This document shows positions 51,843-60,699 of a stretch of 64,000 bases of DNA, one piece after another (position 1 is the first letter of the stretch; the number at the start of each line of letters is the position of its first letter). The position numbers were made by a program, and so were the translations under genes. Under the pieces are notes generated by a model, which had not been told where the DNA came from, did no database searches, and was given only the letters and a program-made list of their open reading frames with translations. The stretch comes from Flavobacterium gelidicaeli (GTDB lineage Bacteria; Bacteroidota; Bacteroidia; Flavobacteriales; Flavobacteriaceae): assembly GCF_013294005.1 (NCBI RefSeq), contig NZ_JABSNK010000007.1, forward strand, positions 1 to 64,000, read 5' to 3'.

Positions 51843-53609
51843 TTATTTTTCCTGAATCCAAGCATCGATTTTTTTCTCTAATAAAGCCAGTGGCATTACT
51901 CCAGATGCTAATACTTTCTCGTGGAATTTTTTAATGTCAAATTGGGTACCCATTTTATCTTGTGCTCTCTTGCGCAGTTCCATGATTTTTAATTGTCCTA
52001 TTTTATATGATAACGCCTGCCCTGGAATCGCCATATAGCGTTCAATTTCAGTGGTGATGCTGGCTTCGCTTTCGGCTTCGTTGGCTAGTGAATAGGCTAT
52101 AGCTTGCTCTCTAGTCCATCCTTTGCTATGCAATCCCGTGTCGACAACCAACCGTACCGCACGGTGCATCTCGTTTCCTAACATCCCAAAATACTGATAC
52201 GGATCTTTGTACAAGCCCATTTCTTTCCCCAGACTTTCGGTGTACAATGCCCAGCCTTCACCGTAGGCGCCAAACCAGTTGTATTTTCTAAAATCAGGTA
52301 GGCTAGCGTTTTCTTGCTGTAGCGAAATCTGAAAGTGATGCCCCGGAATGGCTTCGTGTAAGAACAAATCTTCGTCTCCATACATATTGTATTCCTTCAC
52401 ATCTGGAATAGGTACATAAAATATCCCTGGACGTGTTCCGTCTGTTGTGCCTGGACTGTATTCAGCACTGGCTGTTTGTTCTCTAAAGGCTTCTGTTCTT
52501 CGAATCTCAAATTCAGTTTTTGGCTGTAACGAAAACAATCGGTCTACATTGGGTTTGATCACGCTGTAGATTCGCTCAAAATTTGCAATGACTTCTTCGG
52601 GTTTTTTGAAGGGTTTTAGTTCGGGTTTGTTTCTTACGCAGTCAAAAAATTCGAGTAATGTTCCTTTGAAACCTACCTGCGTTTTTACCTTTTCCATTTC
52701 GCTATTCAAGCGCGCGACTTCGCTTAGTCCCAACGCATGAATTGCATCAGGAGTCATGCTTGTCGTGGTCCATTGTTTGACATAAACAGCATACAATGCC
52801 TTTCCAAAAGGCAAACTGCCTATACCACTTGTCGTGCGAGAGGCTGGCAAGTATTCGTCTTTAATGAAGTCGGCCATTTTCTTGTATTGTGGCACCAACT
52901 TATCGTTGATTGTAGCGGTGTATTTTGCGGTTAGCTCTTTTTTAGTGGCGTCTGAGAAAGTTGCTGGCATGATTTTAATCGCCGAATAAAACAAATTGTC
53001 GGCGACGTTAGCGGTTGGCATGTTAGCAAACTGCGGAAGTAGTTTTTCGGTTAGCGCCTTAGGTAAAACCGCTCCTTTTGCAATTCCCTTTCTCATATAC
53101 ACCATCGCCGAGTCAATCCAAACGCTATACAAGTCCATCCTTTTTAAGAAATTGGTATAGTCTTTCTCTGTTTTAAAAGGTTGGCCACTACTTCCTCCAG
53201 CATATTGCCCCATGGTTAAATGCGTTCCCCAAAACTGATGTATCGGAATTAAATTGGTGGGTTGGTTTAATAATTCCTCGCCTACGGTTACTTCCCATTT
53301 AATAATTTCATAGCTGTTGAGTTCTTCTTCAGACAAGTCTTTTTGATTGATACCTGCGATGGTTTTTTGGTATTTATCAAAAAAAGCCAATTGTGATTTG
53401 CGATAACTATCAGTCATTTCAAATTGCAATTGGTCGTTGTATTGGTTTTGTCCGTTTTGGGTTGCGCTCAAAGGATCGAGTGTGTTTTTATCGTCAAAAT
53501 AGTTTTTAGTAATGGCCTTAAAATCAGCAGTTTTACGCTCTTCTTTTTTGCAACTATTAAAAAATAAGCAGACTGCTATTCCTAAAATCAGAAGTTTTTG
53601 TGTTGTCAT
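51843..53609 (-). CDS. DUF885 family lipoprotein (putative metallopeptidase)
   Basis: This 588-residue protein has a lipoprotein signal (FFNSC, cysteine at residue 20) and a DUF885 domain filling the rest. The zinc-type motif HEAIPGHH lies near residue 420, and a downstream glutamate-rich segment (YGEGWALYTESLG) near residue 450. This is the HExxH-E arrangement of gluzincin-like peptidases. It is expected in the periplasm or on the outer membrane. It is transcribed alone and marks the return to core genome next to the defence island. Confidence 0.92.
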   Translation of the reverse strand: MTTQKLLILGIAVCLFFNSCKKEERKTADFKAITKNYFDDKNTLDPLSATQNGQNQYNDQLQFEMTDSYRKSQLAFFDKYQKTIAGINQKDLSEEELNSYEIIKWEVTVGEELLNQPTNLIPIHQFWGTHLTMGQYAGGSSGQPFKTEKDYTNFLKRMDLYSVWIDSAMVYMRKGIAKGAVLPKALTEKLLPQFANMPTANVADNLFYSAIKIMPATFSDATKKELTAKYTATINDKLVPQYKKMADFIKDEYLPASRTTSGIGSLPFGKALYAVYVKQWTTTSMTPDAIHALGLSEVARLNSEMEKVKTQVGFKGTLLEFFDCVRNKPELKPFKKPEEVIANFERIYSVIKPNVDRLFSLQPKTEFEIRRTEAFREQTASAEYSPGTTDGTRPGIFYVPIPDVKEYNMYGDEDLFLHEAIPGHHFQISLQQENASLPDFRKYNWFGAYGEGWALYTESLGKEMGLYKDPYQYFGMLGNEMHRAVRLVVDTGLHSKGWTREQAIAYSLANEAESEASITTEIERYMAIPGQALSYKIGQLKIMELRKRAQDKMGTQFDIKKFHEKVLASGVMPLALLEKKIDAWIQEK

Positions 53610-53673
53610 ATCAGGTGGTTTAACTAAGTTTCTTATCTATTTGTATTTTTTTTTTTTTTCGATTAAAATAAAA

Positions 53674-54525
53674 TTATATTTTATGATATGACATGTATTC
53701 TAGGTAATAAAAGATTTGATCGATGTCTCTTGGGGTTATGTTTGTCAAGGTTGGCATTTTTACATCATTCCTAAACGATGCTGGATGCTGTATAAATTTT
53801 TTTAATTGGTCTTTTTTCCAGTATTCGGTGACACTCTTTGGATAATTTAATTCGGGTCCCATAGTGCCTCCTATTTTATTTATGGCGTGGCAAGTCACAC
53901 AATTTTTATCAAATAAGTCAAAACCCGCTTGTGCTTTAGGATCGTCTTTTGGAGCGATAAGGGCAATATTCAGGCTGTTGTTCACGAGCTGTATTTTGAC
54001 AAGGTTGTAAGGCCATTTATAGTCTGTTTCATTAGCAGGTACGGCTTCATAAATTAGATAGAAAGGTGCTGCTTTCATTTCGTGTCCGTCCTTAATAATC
54101 TCCGACCACAATTGACCCTTTGGAGCGTCAATATCGCTTACGGCAACATACGCTTTAGAATCCATGATTTTTTGCAAAGGCATCATGGGTTTGTATCCGT
54201 CCTCACATTCAAAAACGATTTGGTAATTTTTAGGATCTATTGTTTTAATAGCGGTATAGCTGGAGAGTAACTTAGACAAAGCAACTGCCTGATATCTTTT
54301 GATGCTGTGATAAACAGGATCATCTTGCACAGTGACTAAGTGGGTGTTTTTTAATTTACCTTCTTGTTGTAAAGCAAGCAAATCAATGCTCATAGAATCA
54401 ACTATCTGTTTTGTGCTAGCATTAGTAGTGTTTTCGGCAACAATTTTGTGTTGCTTTCCCTGCTGTTGACAACTCGCTAGTGTAAGGAATAATAAGGCAA
54501 CTAGTTTTAAATATAATTTGTGCAT
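53674..54525 (-). CDS. Cytochrome c domain lipoprotein
   Basis: With the ATG at 54525 the protein has 283 residues: a lipoprotein signal (LTLASC, cysteine at residue 19), a molybdopterin-oxidoreductase-like middle part (about 60-190) and a C-terminal mono-heme cytochrome c domain with CVTCH. The axial methionine is probably in KMPTLTNI. It should pass electrons in the periplasm. The open frame extends to 54804, but this would run across a strong terminator hairpin (54662-54696) and into the neighbouring gene, so it is rejected. Confidence 0.85.
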   Translation of the reverse strand: MHKLYLKLVALLFLTLASCQQQGKQHKIVAENTTNASTKQIVDSMSIDLLALQQEGKLKNTHLVTVQDDPVYHSIKRYQAVALSKLLSSYTAIKTIDPKNYQIVFECEDGYKPMMPLQKIMDSKAYVAVSDIDAPKGQLWSEIIKDGHEMKAAPFYLIYEAVPANETDYKWPYNLVKIQLVNNSLNIALIAPKDDPKAQAGFDLFDKNCVTCHAINKIGGTMGPELNYPKSVTEYWKKDQLKKFIQHPASFRNDVKMPTLTNITPRDIDQIFYYLEYMSYHKI

Positions 54526-54661
54526 TTTGTGTTTGAATAAAGAGTAAAGCTGTAATTGAAATAATGTTACCAATAAAGTGATACTCAAAATTAGGCAATA
54601 TTTCAATAGCTTTGATAGAGGAGATAGTTTATAAACCCCTTTTAAAATGAGTGCGAAATAA

Positions 54662-54696
54662 AAAATTCCATTTCGAGGAGATCGAAATGGAATTTT
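54662..54696 (-). terminator. Intrinsic terminator of the SnoaL-like gene
   Basis: Fifteen perfect pairs (54662-54676 with 54682-54696) around GGAGA, A-rich upstream and T-rich downstream on the minus strand. It separates the SnoaL-like gene from the cytochrome gene. Confidence 0.88.
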
Positions 54697-54742
54697 AAAT
54701 GGTGTAATAACGTTTGTTTCTTGACTAATCTTACTGTCAATT

Positions 54743-55105
54743 TTAACCGTGATATACCCTTGAAGCAACAATTTTGTCTTCTCTAATATCAAGAACTTCG
54801 GCAACTAATAAGTCATCTTCATTGTCAACGGTTCTAATGTATTCCATAAAAACACGATCTCCATTTGCAGTAACCGACTTAAGCTGGTACTGTAAACTCG
54901 GTATATTCTCAAAAGCCGATTGCCACCATTGGCGTAAAGCCTCTTTTCCACTAACATTCCCGTTAGTTTCAGGGTTTTTTATTTTTAATTTTGGACTAAA
55001 ATGAACGGCATCATCATCATATAATGATAATAATTTGTCTAATTCTTTGTTGTTAAAAGTTTCGATCCATTTAAAAGCAATCGATTGTAGTTTTTCTGGT
55101 GTCAT
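54743..55105 (-). CDS. NTF2/SnoaL-like domain protein
   Basis: This 120-residue single-domain protein has the NTF2-like cone fold pattern: LQSIAFKWIETFNNKELDKLLSLYDDDAVHFSP at the start, SGKEALRQWWQSAFENIPSLQYQL in the middle and a final strand YIRTVDNEDDLLVAEVLDI. These proteins are small hydrolases, isomerases or binding proteins; no active-site pattern allows a choice. Both flanks carry terminators, so it is a single-gene unit. Confidence 0.88.
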   Translation of the reverse strand: MTPEKLQSIAFKWIETFNNKELDKLLSLYDDDAVHFSPKLKIKNPETNGNVSGKEALRQWWQSAFENIPSLQYQLKSVTANGDRVFMEYIRTVDNEDDLLVAEVLDIREDKIVASRVYHG

Positions 55106-55129
55106 GGGGAATGATGGGTTAGGAGTAAA

Positions 55130-55163
55130 AAAAAATCCTATTCACGAATGAAAAGGATTTTTT
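55130..55163 (-). terminator. Intrinsic terminator of the pseudouridine synthase gene
   Basis: AAAAAATCCT pairs with AGGATTTTTT (55130-55139 with 55154-55163), with inner TTCA/TGAA pairing. It lies 31 bases past the stop on the minus strand. Confidence 0.85.
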
Positions 55164-55193
55164 CTAATTATGTATTATTTTTAAAGGCGGTTA

Positions 55194-56102
55194 TTAAACG
55201 TTCTTTAAATTGATGATTTCTTGTTCAGTAAGCAATCTCCAGTTTCCTCTTGGTAAGTTTTTCTTAGTCAAACCTGCAAAAGAGACCCTGTCAATACGCA
55301 AAACATCGTAGCTAAAGTGTTCAAATATGTTACGAACCACTTTCACGTTAGCGGATCTTAATTTAAGACCTATTTCGCTCTTAGCTTCTCCTTCAATATA
55401 ACTTACGTCTTCAATAAAAACACGGTGTCCATCAAGAGTTAGTCCTTTGTTGATTTTTTCTAAATCTTCAAATTTTAAGTTCTTATCAAGAGATACGTGG
55501 TATATTTTAGATGATTTTTGACTTGGTAAAGTAAATTTACGAATCATGTCAGTATCATTAGTAAACAATAATAAACCCGTCGTATTTTTATCCATTCTTC
55601 CTACAGCACCAATTTTGGCAGTCGTAGAACCTTTTACTAACTCAAGAACATTACGGAACTCTTGACCTTCGTCAAAAGCGGTAGTAAAGTTTTTTGGCTT
55701 GTTTAATAAGATGTACACTTTTTTCTCTGGTGTCAATGTAGCACCATCAAAGTTAACCACATCTCCTGGTTTAACCATATATCCCATTTCAGTAACCGGA
55801 ATTCCGTTTACTTTTACTGTTCCTGATGTAATGTAAATATCTGCATCGCGACGCGAGCACGCACCTGAATTAGCAATGTATTTATTTAAACGAATTTCGT
55901 CTTTTACCTTCGGTCTTTTTGGCGCTTGATTTGGCTTTTTTTCTACTTTATCAGTAGCAACATCGGCAACTTTAGTAGTTACCTTAACTTTTTTTGGCCC
56001 TTGAGCGCGCTTCTGCATGGCAGGTTTTGGCTTATTCGAGTGTGGTCGTGAGCTATTTGCTCTTCCGCCGCTACTCTTATTATTGCCTTCCTTGTTATTC
56101 AT
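55194..56102 (-). CDS. RluB/RsuA-family rRNA pseudouridine synthase
   Basis: This 302-residue enzyme (ATG at 56102) isomerises uridine in ribosomal RNA. After a basic, low-complexity N-terminal extension of about 70 residues comes an S4 RNA-binding domain (RLNKYIANSGACSRRDADIYI). The catalytic domain has the RsuA/RluB motif GAVGRMDKNTTGLLLFTND with the catalytic aspartate in RMD. A start further upstream at 56123 would fall close to the -7 box, so 56102 is preferred. The basic extension is common in Bacteroidota homologues. Confidence 0.93.
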   Translation of the reverse strand: MNNKEGNNKSSGGRANSSRPHSNKPKPAMQKRAQGPKKVKVTTKVADVATDKVEKKPNQAPKRPKVKDEIRLNKYIANSGACSRRDADIYITSGTVKVNGIPVTEMGYMVKPGDVVNFDGATLTPEKKVYILLNKPKNFTTAFDEGQEFRNVLELVKGSTTAKIGAVGRMDKNTTGLLLFTNDTDMIRKFTLPSQKSSKIYHVSLDKNLKFEDLEKINKGLTLDGHRVFIEDVSYIEGEAKSEIGLKLRSANVKVVRNIFEHFSYDVLRIDRVSFAGLTKKNLPRGNWRLLTEQEIINLKNV

Positions 56103-56120
56103 AATAATCAATAATTTGCG

Positions 56121-56128
56121 CAAAGATA
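56121..56128 (-). promoter_or_regulatory. -7 promoter box TATCTTTG for the pseudouridine synthase gene
   Basis: Exact TAnnTTTG match on the minus strand. Transcription would start near 56115, 13 bases before the ATG at 56102. Confidence 0.55.
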
Positions 56129-56220
56129 GTATTTATATAATTGGCAATCAATAACTACTAATTAAAATGCTAAAACGTTAACCTATAGGAGTATTAAATA
56201 AGTGAATTTGGTTTTTTTAA

Positions 56221-56297
56221 GGAGCTATTTCCTGCTTTCCACTATATCTTTTACTTTTTAAAGAAAAAAGTAAAAGGATACCGTTGTAATCAGGGCT
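56221..56297. repeat. Flavobacterium-type intergenic hairpin repeat, copy 2
   Basis: A 12-base arm (56248-56259) pairs with 56265-56276 around 5 bases. The flanks read GGAGCTATTTCCTGCTTTCC before and AAAAGGATACCGTTG with CAGGGCTAG after. In reverse complement the flanks match copy 1 at 422-508 (CGG-ATCCTTTT, stem, AAAAGATA), while the stem sequence differs. It follows the stop of the prenyltransferase gene. Confidence 0.6.
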
Positions 56298-56335
56298 AGA
56301 ATTACGAGAAAGTTAGGATTTAAAAGAAACCTTTT

Positions 56336-57295
56336 TTACATCATTAGCAACAATTTCCTGCCGTTCCATAAAACAGATGGATTGATCAAAACAATGCAAA
56401 AAACGCCTGCAACAATCAAGAATTTTAAAACATTATGCAACAATAAGTATTCTGCTTTTTGATGTGATTTCCATAAGTAAAGTAAAAAGAAAATAAGGAT
56501 GATAAAGCAAACATAAAAATAGATGTCCATATAACCTACGTCATAAATATCTATTAAAACATAAACTGGGACAATAGTAGCTATCGTTAAAATAGTAATG
56601 ATCTTTTTAGACATTTGCTCGCCAAAACGAATTGGGATTGTTTGGTAATTGTTAGCCAAGTCTCCCTTTAAATTTTCTAAATCTTTAATCATTTCTCGTA
56701 TTAGCAATAATAAAAACAAGAAACATGCATGTGCAAAAATCACGGCAAAATGGCCTTTGTAACTTTCTATTTCTTCAAAGGTTATGCTATTGTAATAGTG
56801 TAGGAGTAAGGCAAAGAACGGTATAATAGCCATCATTGCAGCGGTCAAATTACCTACAACCGGATATTTTTTTATTTTATGGGAGTAAAACCAAATTAAG
56901 AAAATATAAGCCGAAAAAAATAAAAAGGCTTGCCAAGAAGCACATAAAGCTAGCAATGCGGCAATAAAATTCAAAGTAAAATAGACCTTTAGTTTGGTGG
57001 CCTGACTTACTAAGCGGTCTAGCATCGATTTATTAGGGCGGTTGATTAAATCTTTCTGGCTGTCGTAAAAATTATTGATAATGTAACCAGAAGCAATCGT
57101 AATCGCTGAGGCAAAAACTAATAAAAACAAATTGAAATCCAGTAAAATAGCAATCGCTCTTTTCTCTGGTGCTAAGATAAATATCGCCGAAAGGTACTGT
57201 GCCAATATAATAACCGGGATGTTGTGTCCCCTTACTACTGAGAATAAACTGATTACCTTTTTTAAAAAAAGCTTTTGCTTTCTACTTAATGCCAT
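56336..57295 (-). CDS. UbiA-family prenyltransferase (geranylgeranylglycerol-phosphate type)
   Basis: This 319-residue membrane prenyltransferase has about nine helices. The first aspartate-rich motif is NNFYDSQKD at 74-82, and a second aspartate region appears as DLENLKGD near residue 205. Flavobacterial homologues are annotated as geranylgeranylglycerol-phosphate geranylgeranyltransferase-like. Its place behind mevalonate kinase and mvaD fits use of an isoprenoid diphosphate. The acceptor is uncertain. A hairpin at 57311-57344 lies between it and the kinase gene. Confidence 0.85.
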   Translation of the reverse strand: MALSRKQKLFLKKVISLFSVVRGHNIPVIILAQYLSAIFILAPEKRAIAILLDFNLFLLVFASAITIASGYIINNFYDSQKDLINRPNKSMLDRLVSQATKLKVYFTLNFIAALLALCASWQAFLFFSAYIFLIWFYSHKIKKYPVVGNLTAAMMAIIPFFALLLHYYNSITFEEIESYKGHFAVIFAHACFLFLLLLIREMIKDLENLKGDLANNYQTIPIRFGEQMSKKIITILTIATIVPVYVLIDIYDVGYMDIYFYVCFIILIFFLLYLWKSHQKAEYLLLHNVLKFLIVAGVFCIVLINPSVLWNGRKLLLMM

Positions 57296-57310
57296 ACTTT
57301 ATTAAAATAA

Positions 57311-57344
57311 TAAAGCTTAAAATCACATTGAATTTTAAGCTTTA
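57311..57344 (-). terminator. Hairpin between mevalonate kinase and prenyltransferase genes
   Basis: Thirteen perfect pairs (57311-57323 with 57332-57344) with an 8-base loop, A/T-rich outside. On the minus strand it follows the kinase stop. It may attenuate read-through to the prenyltransferase gene. Confidence 0.6.
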
Positions 57345-57365
57345 AATTTGGTTTTTTTTGTTCTA

Positions 57366-58304
57366 TTAAAACTGATAAACTACTTCTAATTTGTAATCTT
57401 TCAATGCTGTTTTTGCTCGTTCTAGATCTTCAGTAAATCCTAAGATATATCCACCGCCACCTGAACCACAAAGTTTCAAGTAATAGTCATTTGTGTCAAT
57501 TCCTTTTTGCCAAATAGCATGAAATTGTTCTGGAATCATTGGTTTAAAATGACTTAAAACAACTTTTGATAATTTTTTAGTATTGCTAAACAATGATTTC
57601 ATGTCACCTCCTAAAAAGTTTTCAACACAAGCATCAGTGTGTTTTACAAACTGATTTTTTAACATTGTTCGGAAACCTTTGTCTTTTAAGTTTTCCATAA
57701 AAATGTTAACCATAGGAGCAGTTTCACCTACAATTCCAGAGTCTAATAAAAAGACAGCACCTTTTCCGTCAAAACTCTGATTCGGAATTCCAGTTGCTTC
57801 AATATTGTCTTTAGAATTAATCAAGATCGGAATGCTTAAATAGCTATTTAAAGGATCTAAACCAGAACTTTTTCCATGGAAAAAGCTTTCCATTTGGGAA
57901 AAGATATTCTTTAACTGTAATAATTTTTCTCTCGTTAGATTTTCTAAAACCGTGATTTTGTCTTGAGCATATTTATCATAAATAGCAGCTACTAGCGCTC
58001 CACTACTTCCTACACCATATCCTTGTGGAATGCTAGAGTCAAAGTACATGCCGGTAGCGATATCACTTTTTAAAGTAGCTAAATCAAAAGCGACCAACTG
58101 GGGTTGCTCTGTTTGTAGCGTTTCAAGGTAGTTTGCAAAACGATTCAAACTCGCATTAGAAGCAATCGCTTCTGCAGATGGATTTTCGTCGGTTTTTAAA
58201 GCACCATTGTAAAAATTATAGGGAATAGATAATCCCTTAGAGTCACGAATAATTCCGTATTCTCCAAAGAGTAATATTTTTGAGTAAAATAAAGGTCCTT
58301 TCAT
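57366..58304 (-). CDS. Mevalonate kinase (GHMP family)
   Basis: Mevalonate kinase phosphorylates mevalonate with ATP. This 312-residue GHMP kinase has the start FYSKILLFGEYGII, the phosphate-binding motif PQGYGVGSSGALVAA near residue 93 and the C-terminal GHMP motif LCGSGGGGYILGF near 280. With mvaD on the same strand this is the lower mevalonate pathway. Unusually, a toxin-antitoxin pair lies between the two genes. Confidence 0.92.
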   Translation of the reverse strand: MKGPLFYSKILLFGEYGIIRDSKGLSIPYNFYNGALKTDENPSAEAIASNASLNRFANYLETLQTEQPQLVAFDLATLKSDIATGMYFDSSIPQGYGVGSSGALVAAIYDKYAQDKITVLENLTREKLLQLKNIFSQMESFFHGKSSGLDPLNSYLSIPILINSKDNIEATGIPNQSFDGKGAVFLLDSGIVGETAPMVNIFMENLKDKGFRTMLKNQFVKHTDACVENFLGGDMKSLFSNTKKLSKVVLSHFKPMIPEQFHAIWQKGIDTNDYYLKLCGSGGGGYILGFTEDLERAKTALKDYKLEVVYQF

Positions 58305-58336
58305 ATTATTTTAAATTAACAATTTGGGGTTGGTAA

Positions 58337-58633
58337 TTATTCTATTTTTTTAATCTTATTTGGGTCTTGTCTTGTATCGAAAATGCGAAGAATATTTAAA
58401 TTTTTTTCGTCAAAGTCATAATACAAGCTTATCTGTTTTGAAACCACGCATTTTCGTGTATTTCTTACTGTTGATTTTGGAAATAATTCAGGGTTTAATC
58501 TGATCTTCTCAATATTTTTATTCAATTTCTGTGCGACTTTCTTACGAATATCGATAGACCATTTATAGTCAAGAAAATCAAATAAATCTTCTAATTCGTA
58601 TGTTGCTCGTTTCGAAATTACCACCTTTCGCAT
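58337..58633 (-). CDS. RelE/ParE-family toxin
   Basis: This 98-residue protein has the ParE/RelE fold pattern: an N-terminal strand VVISKRATYELEDLFDFLDYKW, a helix with KVAQKLNKNIEKIRLNPELFP, and C-terminal strands CVVSKQISLYYDFDEKNLNILRIFDTRQDP. ParE members poison gyrase and RelE members cleave mRNA; the sequence does not decide between them. Its start overlaps the stop of the small upstream gene by 1 base, as expected of a toxin behind its antitoxin. Confidence 0.88.
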   Translation of the reverse strand: MRKVVISKRATYELEDLFDFLDYKWSIDIRKKVAQKLNKNIEKIRLNPELFPKSTVRNTRKCVVSKQISLYYDFDEKNLNILRIFDTRQDPNKIKKIE

Positions 58634-58851
58634 TAAAGATAGTTGATTATGAAGTCATCCCAAGATGTTGTATTACCATTTTTAAAATCTTCAATTCCTT
58701 CTTCAATTCCTTCTTTCTCTTCCGGCGACAACTCCTCCCAAAAATCTTTCTTGTCTTTAGTTAAAAGGGATTTGATAGACGCAATTAGTGATTCGTCATT
58801 GGTTTGCAATAACTGCTCAATAATTTCTTGTTTTTCTAATTGAATATCCAT
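58633..58851 (-). CDS. Putative antitoxin of the ParE-type toxin
   Basis: This 72-residue acidic protein has a short N-terminal helical part (MDIQLEKQEIIEQLL) and a flexible acidic C-terminus (EELSPEEKEGIEEGIEDF) suited to wrapping a toxin. It is similar in layout to the small 'addiction module' antitoxins paired with RelE/ParE in Bacteroidota. There is no recognisable DNA-binding domain. It lies 34 bases after the mvaD stop, and the toxin follows with a 1-base overlap. Confidence 0.82.
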   Translation of the reverse strand: MDIQLEKQEIIEQLLQTNDESLIASIKSLLTKDKKDFWEELSPEEKEGIEEGIEDFKNGNTTSWDDFIINYL

Positions 58852-58884
58852 ACTTAGCGCTTTAATCTCCTAAAGATACGAAAA

Positions 58885-59988
58885 TTATAATAGGATTGCT
58901 CCATTTCCAATTTCATCACAAATGTACTGCCCATTTTGACAATAGCCAACTAATTCGTCTTTAATAAATTGCAAAACTTTTTCGCTAACGTTTTCGGGGT
59001 ATAATACATGCACATTTGCTCCTGCATCTAGGGTGAAACATACCGGTATTTTAGTCTCGTTTCTAAATTTCCAAAGCGCATTGATGATCTGCAACGTATT
59101 TGGTTTCATTAAAATAAAATAAGGCATCGAAGTCATCATCATCGCGTGCAATGTTAGCGCTTCGCTTTCTACTACTTTAATGAAGGCGTTTAAATCCCCG
59201 CTCTTAAAGATCGCTTTTAAAGCATCTAAGTTTTCATGTGCTTGAGCAAAACGCCTCTCGGCATACGGATGGTTATGCATTAAATCATGGCCTACCGTGC
59301 TTGAGACTTGCTTTTCGCCTTTGTCTACAAGTAAAATAGTGTCTTGGTAGTTCTTGAAGTTCGCATGGATTTCGTTAGGGAATTCCACCCCAAATAAATC
59401 AGTACTGCCTGCAATATTCGCTTGGTTTCCCCATACAACCACTTGCCCTTTGACACTTCTACAAGCGCTCCCTGATCCCAATCGGGCTAGAAAAGAGGCT
59501 TTTTGATAAAAATACGCATCGGTCATTGCAGGATTAAGGGCTTTTTCTAAACTCATCAAGTTCATCGCAAGCGCAGCCATTCCTGACGCTGATGAAGCTA
59601 TACCTGAACTATGCGGAAAAGTGTTTTTTGTGTCTATCGTAAAATGATACTCTTTTAAAAACGGAAGATAGACTTCGATTCTTTCTAAGAATTTCTTAAT
59701 TTTTGGTTTAAAATCTTCTTTCGGTTGCCCTTCAAATAACAAATCAAATGAAAAATCCTCTGAACTTGCGTTGGACGATGTTGCAATATGCTTTTTGGCG
59801 AAAGCCAATTTAGTAATTGTTTTACAATTGTTCAAAGTAAAACTCACTGAGGGATTAGCAGGTATCTGATTGTCTTTTTTTCCCCAATATTTTACTAAGG
59901 CAATATTACTAGGCGCACTCCATTGAAATTCGCCGTTTTCTAAAGTATGAGAATAGGGTTGTGGGATAAAATCGTTTGTTGTCAACAT
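58885..59988 (-). CDS. mvaD: Diphosphomevalonate decarboxylase
   Basis: MvaD converts mevalonate diphosphate to isopentenyl diphosphate with ATP. The 367-residue protein has the family start SAPSNIALVKYWGKKD, the phosphate-binding motif FPHSSGIASSASGMAALA near residue 130 and SGSACRSVKG near 170 with the catalytic residues of the active site. It is the first gene of the minus-strand isoprenoid operon, with a clean promoter directly upstream. Confidence 0.95.
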   Translation of the reverse strand: MLTTNDFIPQPYSHTLENGEFQWSAPSNIALVKYWGKKDNQIPANPSVSFTLNNCKTITKLAFAKKHIATSSNASSEDFSFDLLFEGQPKEDFKPKIKKFLERIEVYLPFLKEYHFTIDTKNTFPHSSGIASSASGMAALAMNLMSLEKALNPAMTDAYFYQKASFLARLGSGSACRSVKGQVVVWGNQANIAGSTDLFGVEFPNEIHANFKNYQDTILLVDKGEKQVSSTVGHDLMHNHPYAERRFAQAHENLDALKAIFKSGDLNAFIKVVESEALTLHAMMMTSMPYFILMKPNTLQIINALWKFRNETKIPVCFTLDAGANVHVLYPENVSEKVLQFIKDELVGYCQNGQYICDEIGNGAILL

Positions 59989-60005
59989 GAATGGTGAAAT
60001 TTTTA

Positions 60006-60035
60006 CAAAGATACTTTTTTTGACTTAGACATCAA
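60006..60035 (-). promoter_or_regulatory. Promoter of the mvaD operon
   Basis: On the minus strand a -33 TTG (60033-60035), a 19-base spacer and the -7 box TATCTTTG (60006-60013). The mvaD ATG follows within 18 bases, so the leader is very short. Confidence 0.7.
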
Positions 60036-60047
60036 TTGGTTTATTTG

Positions 60048-60078
60048 TTGAAAAACTCTTGATTTTTGATTAATTTTG
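60048..60078 (+). promoter_or_regulatory. Promoter of tspO
   Basis: A -33 TTG at 60048-60050, a 20-base spacer and the -7 box TAATTTTG at 60071-60078; the ATG follows 22 bases later. It is back-to-back with the mvaD promoter. Confidence 0.65.
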
Positions 60079-60100
60079 AATTCTCAAACAAATTATATAA

Positions 60101-60577
60101 ATGAATAAGATTACAAAAATACTTACGGTTGTTGTTACTTGTCTCGTAATTGGTTATTTCTCCGGAATTGTAACTCAATCAGCGGTGACAACTTGGTATC
60201 CTACATTAATAAAACCAAGTTTTAACCCGCCTAATTGGATTTTTGCTCCTATGTGGAGTATGTTGTATATCATGATGGGTATTGCTGCAGGATTAGTTTG
60301 GGACCGTATAGAGGCAGAAAAAGAGTTGGTTAGAAAAGCATTGATTGTTTTTGCAATTCAGTTGGCTTTAAATGCATTGTGGTCCTATTTGTTCTTTGGT
60401 TTGCACAACCCTTTGTTAGCTGGAATTGAGATTATTTTATTGTGGCTAATGATTTTTGAAACCTACACTCAGTTTAGTAAAATAAATAAAATTGCAGGAT
60501 ACTTGTTCTTGCCTTATTTGGCGTGGGTGAGTTTTGCTTTAGTTTTAAATGAAAGTATTTGGTGGCTAAATCGATAG
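60101..60577 (+). CDS. tspO: TspO/MBR family tryptophan-rich sensory protein
   Basis: This 158-residue protein has five membrane helices and the TspO signature PSFNPPNWIFAPMWSMLYIMMGIAAG (read from residue 40 on), with many tryptophans and the C-terminal LNESIWWLN. TspO binds porphyrins and related ligands in the membrane and is linked to oxidative stress responses. It is transcribed alone and divergent from mvaD. The following gap of 122 bases holds no recognisable feature. Confidence 0.95.
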   Translation: MNKITKILTVVVTCLVIGYFSGIVTQSAVTTWYPTLIKPSFNPPNWIFAPMWSMLYIMMGIAAGLVWDRIEAEKELVRKALIVFAIQLALNALWSYLFFGLHNPLLAGIEIILLWLMIFETYTQFSKINKIAGYLFLPYLAWVSFALVLNESIWWLNR

Positions 60578-60699
60578 TTTTAATTATAAAAAGTAATGTT
60601 TCGAAGCCAAAATAAGGAGTGTTGATTTACAGTTATTTGATTCTTTTTTTATTGAGATTTCACTATAGGTTGAAGTGAAAATTGTTTAGTTGCTTTAAT

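Noticed and set aside
53674..54804. Longer 376-residue form of the cytochrome c protein
   Set aside because: The extension crosses a strong terminator and overlaps the SnoaL-like gene, whereas the start at 54525 gives a proper lipoprotein signal.
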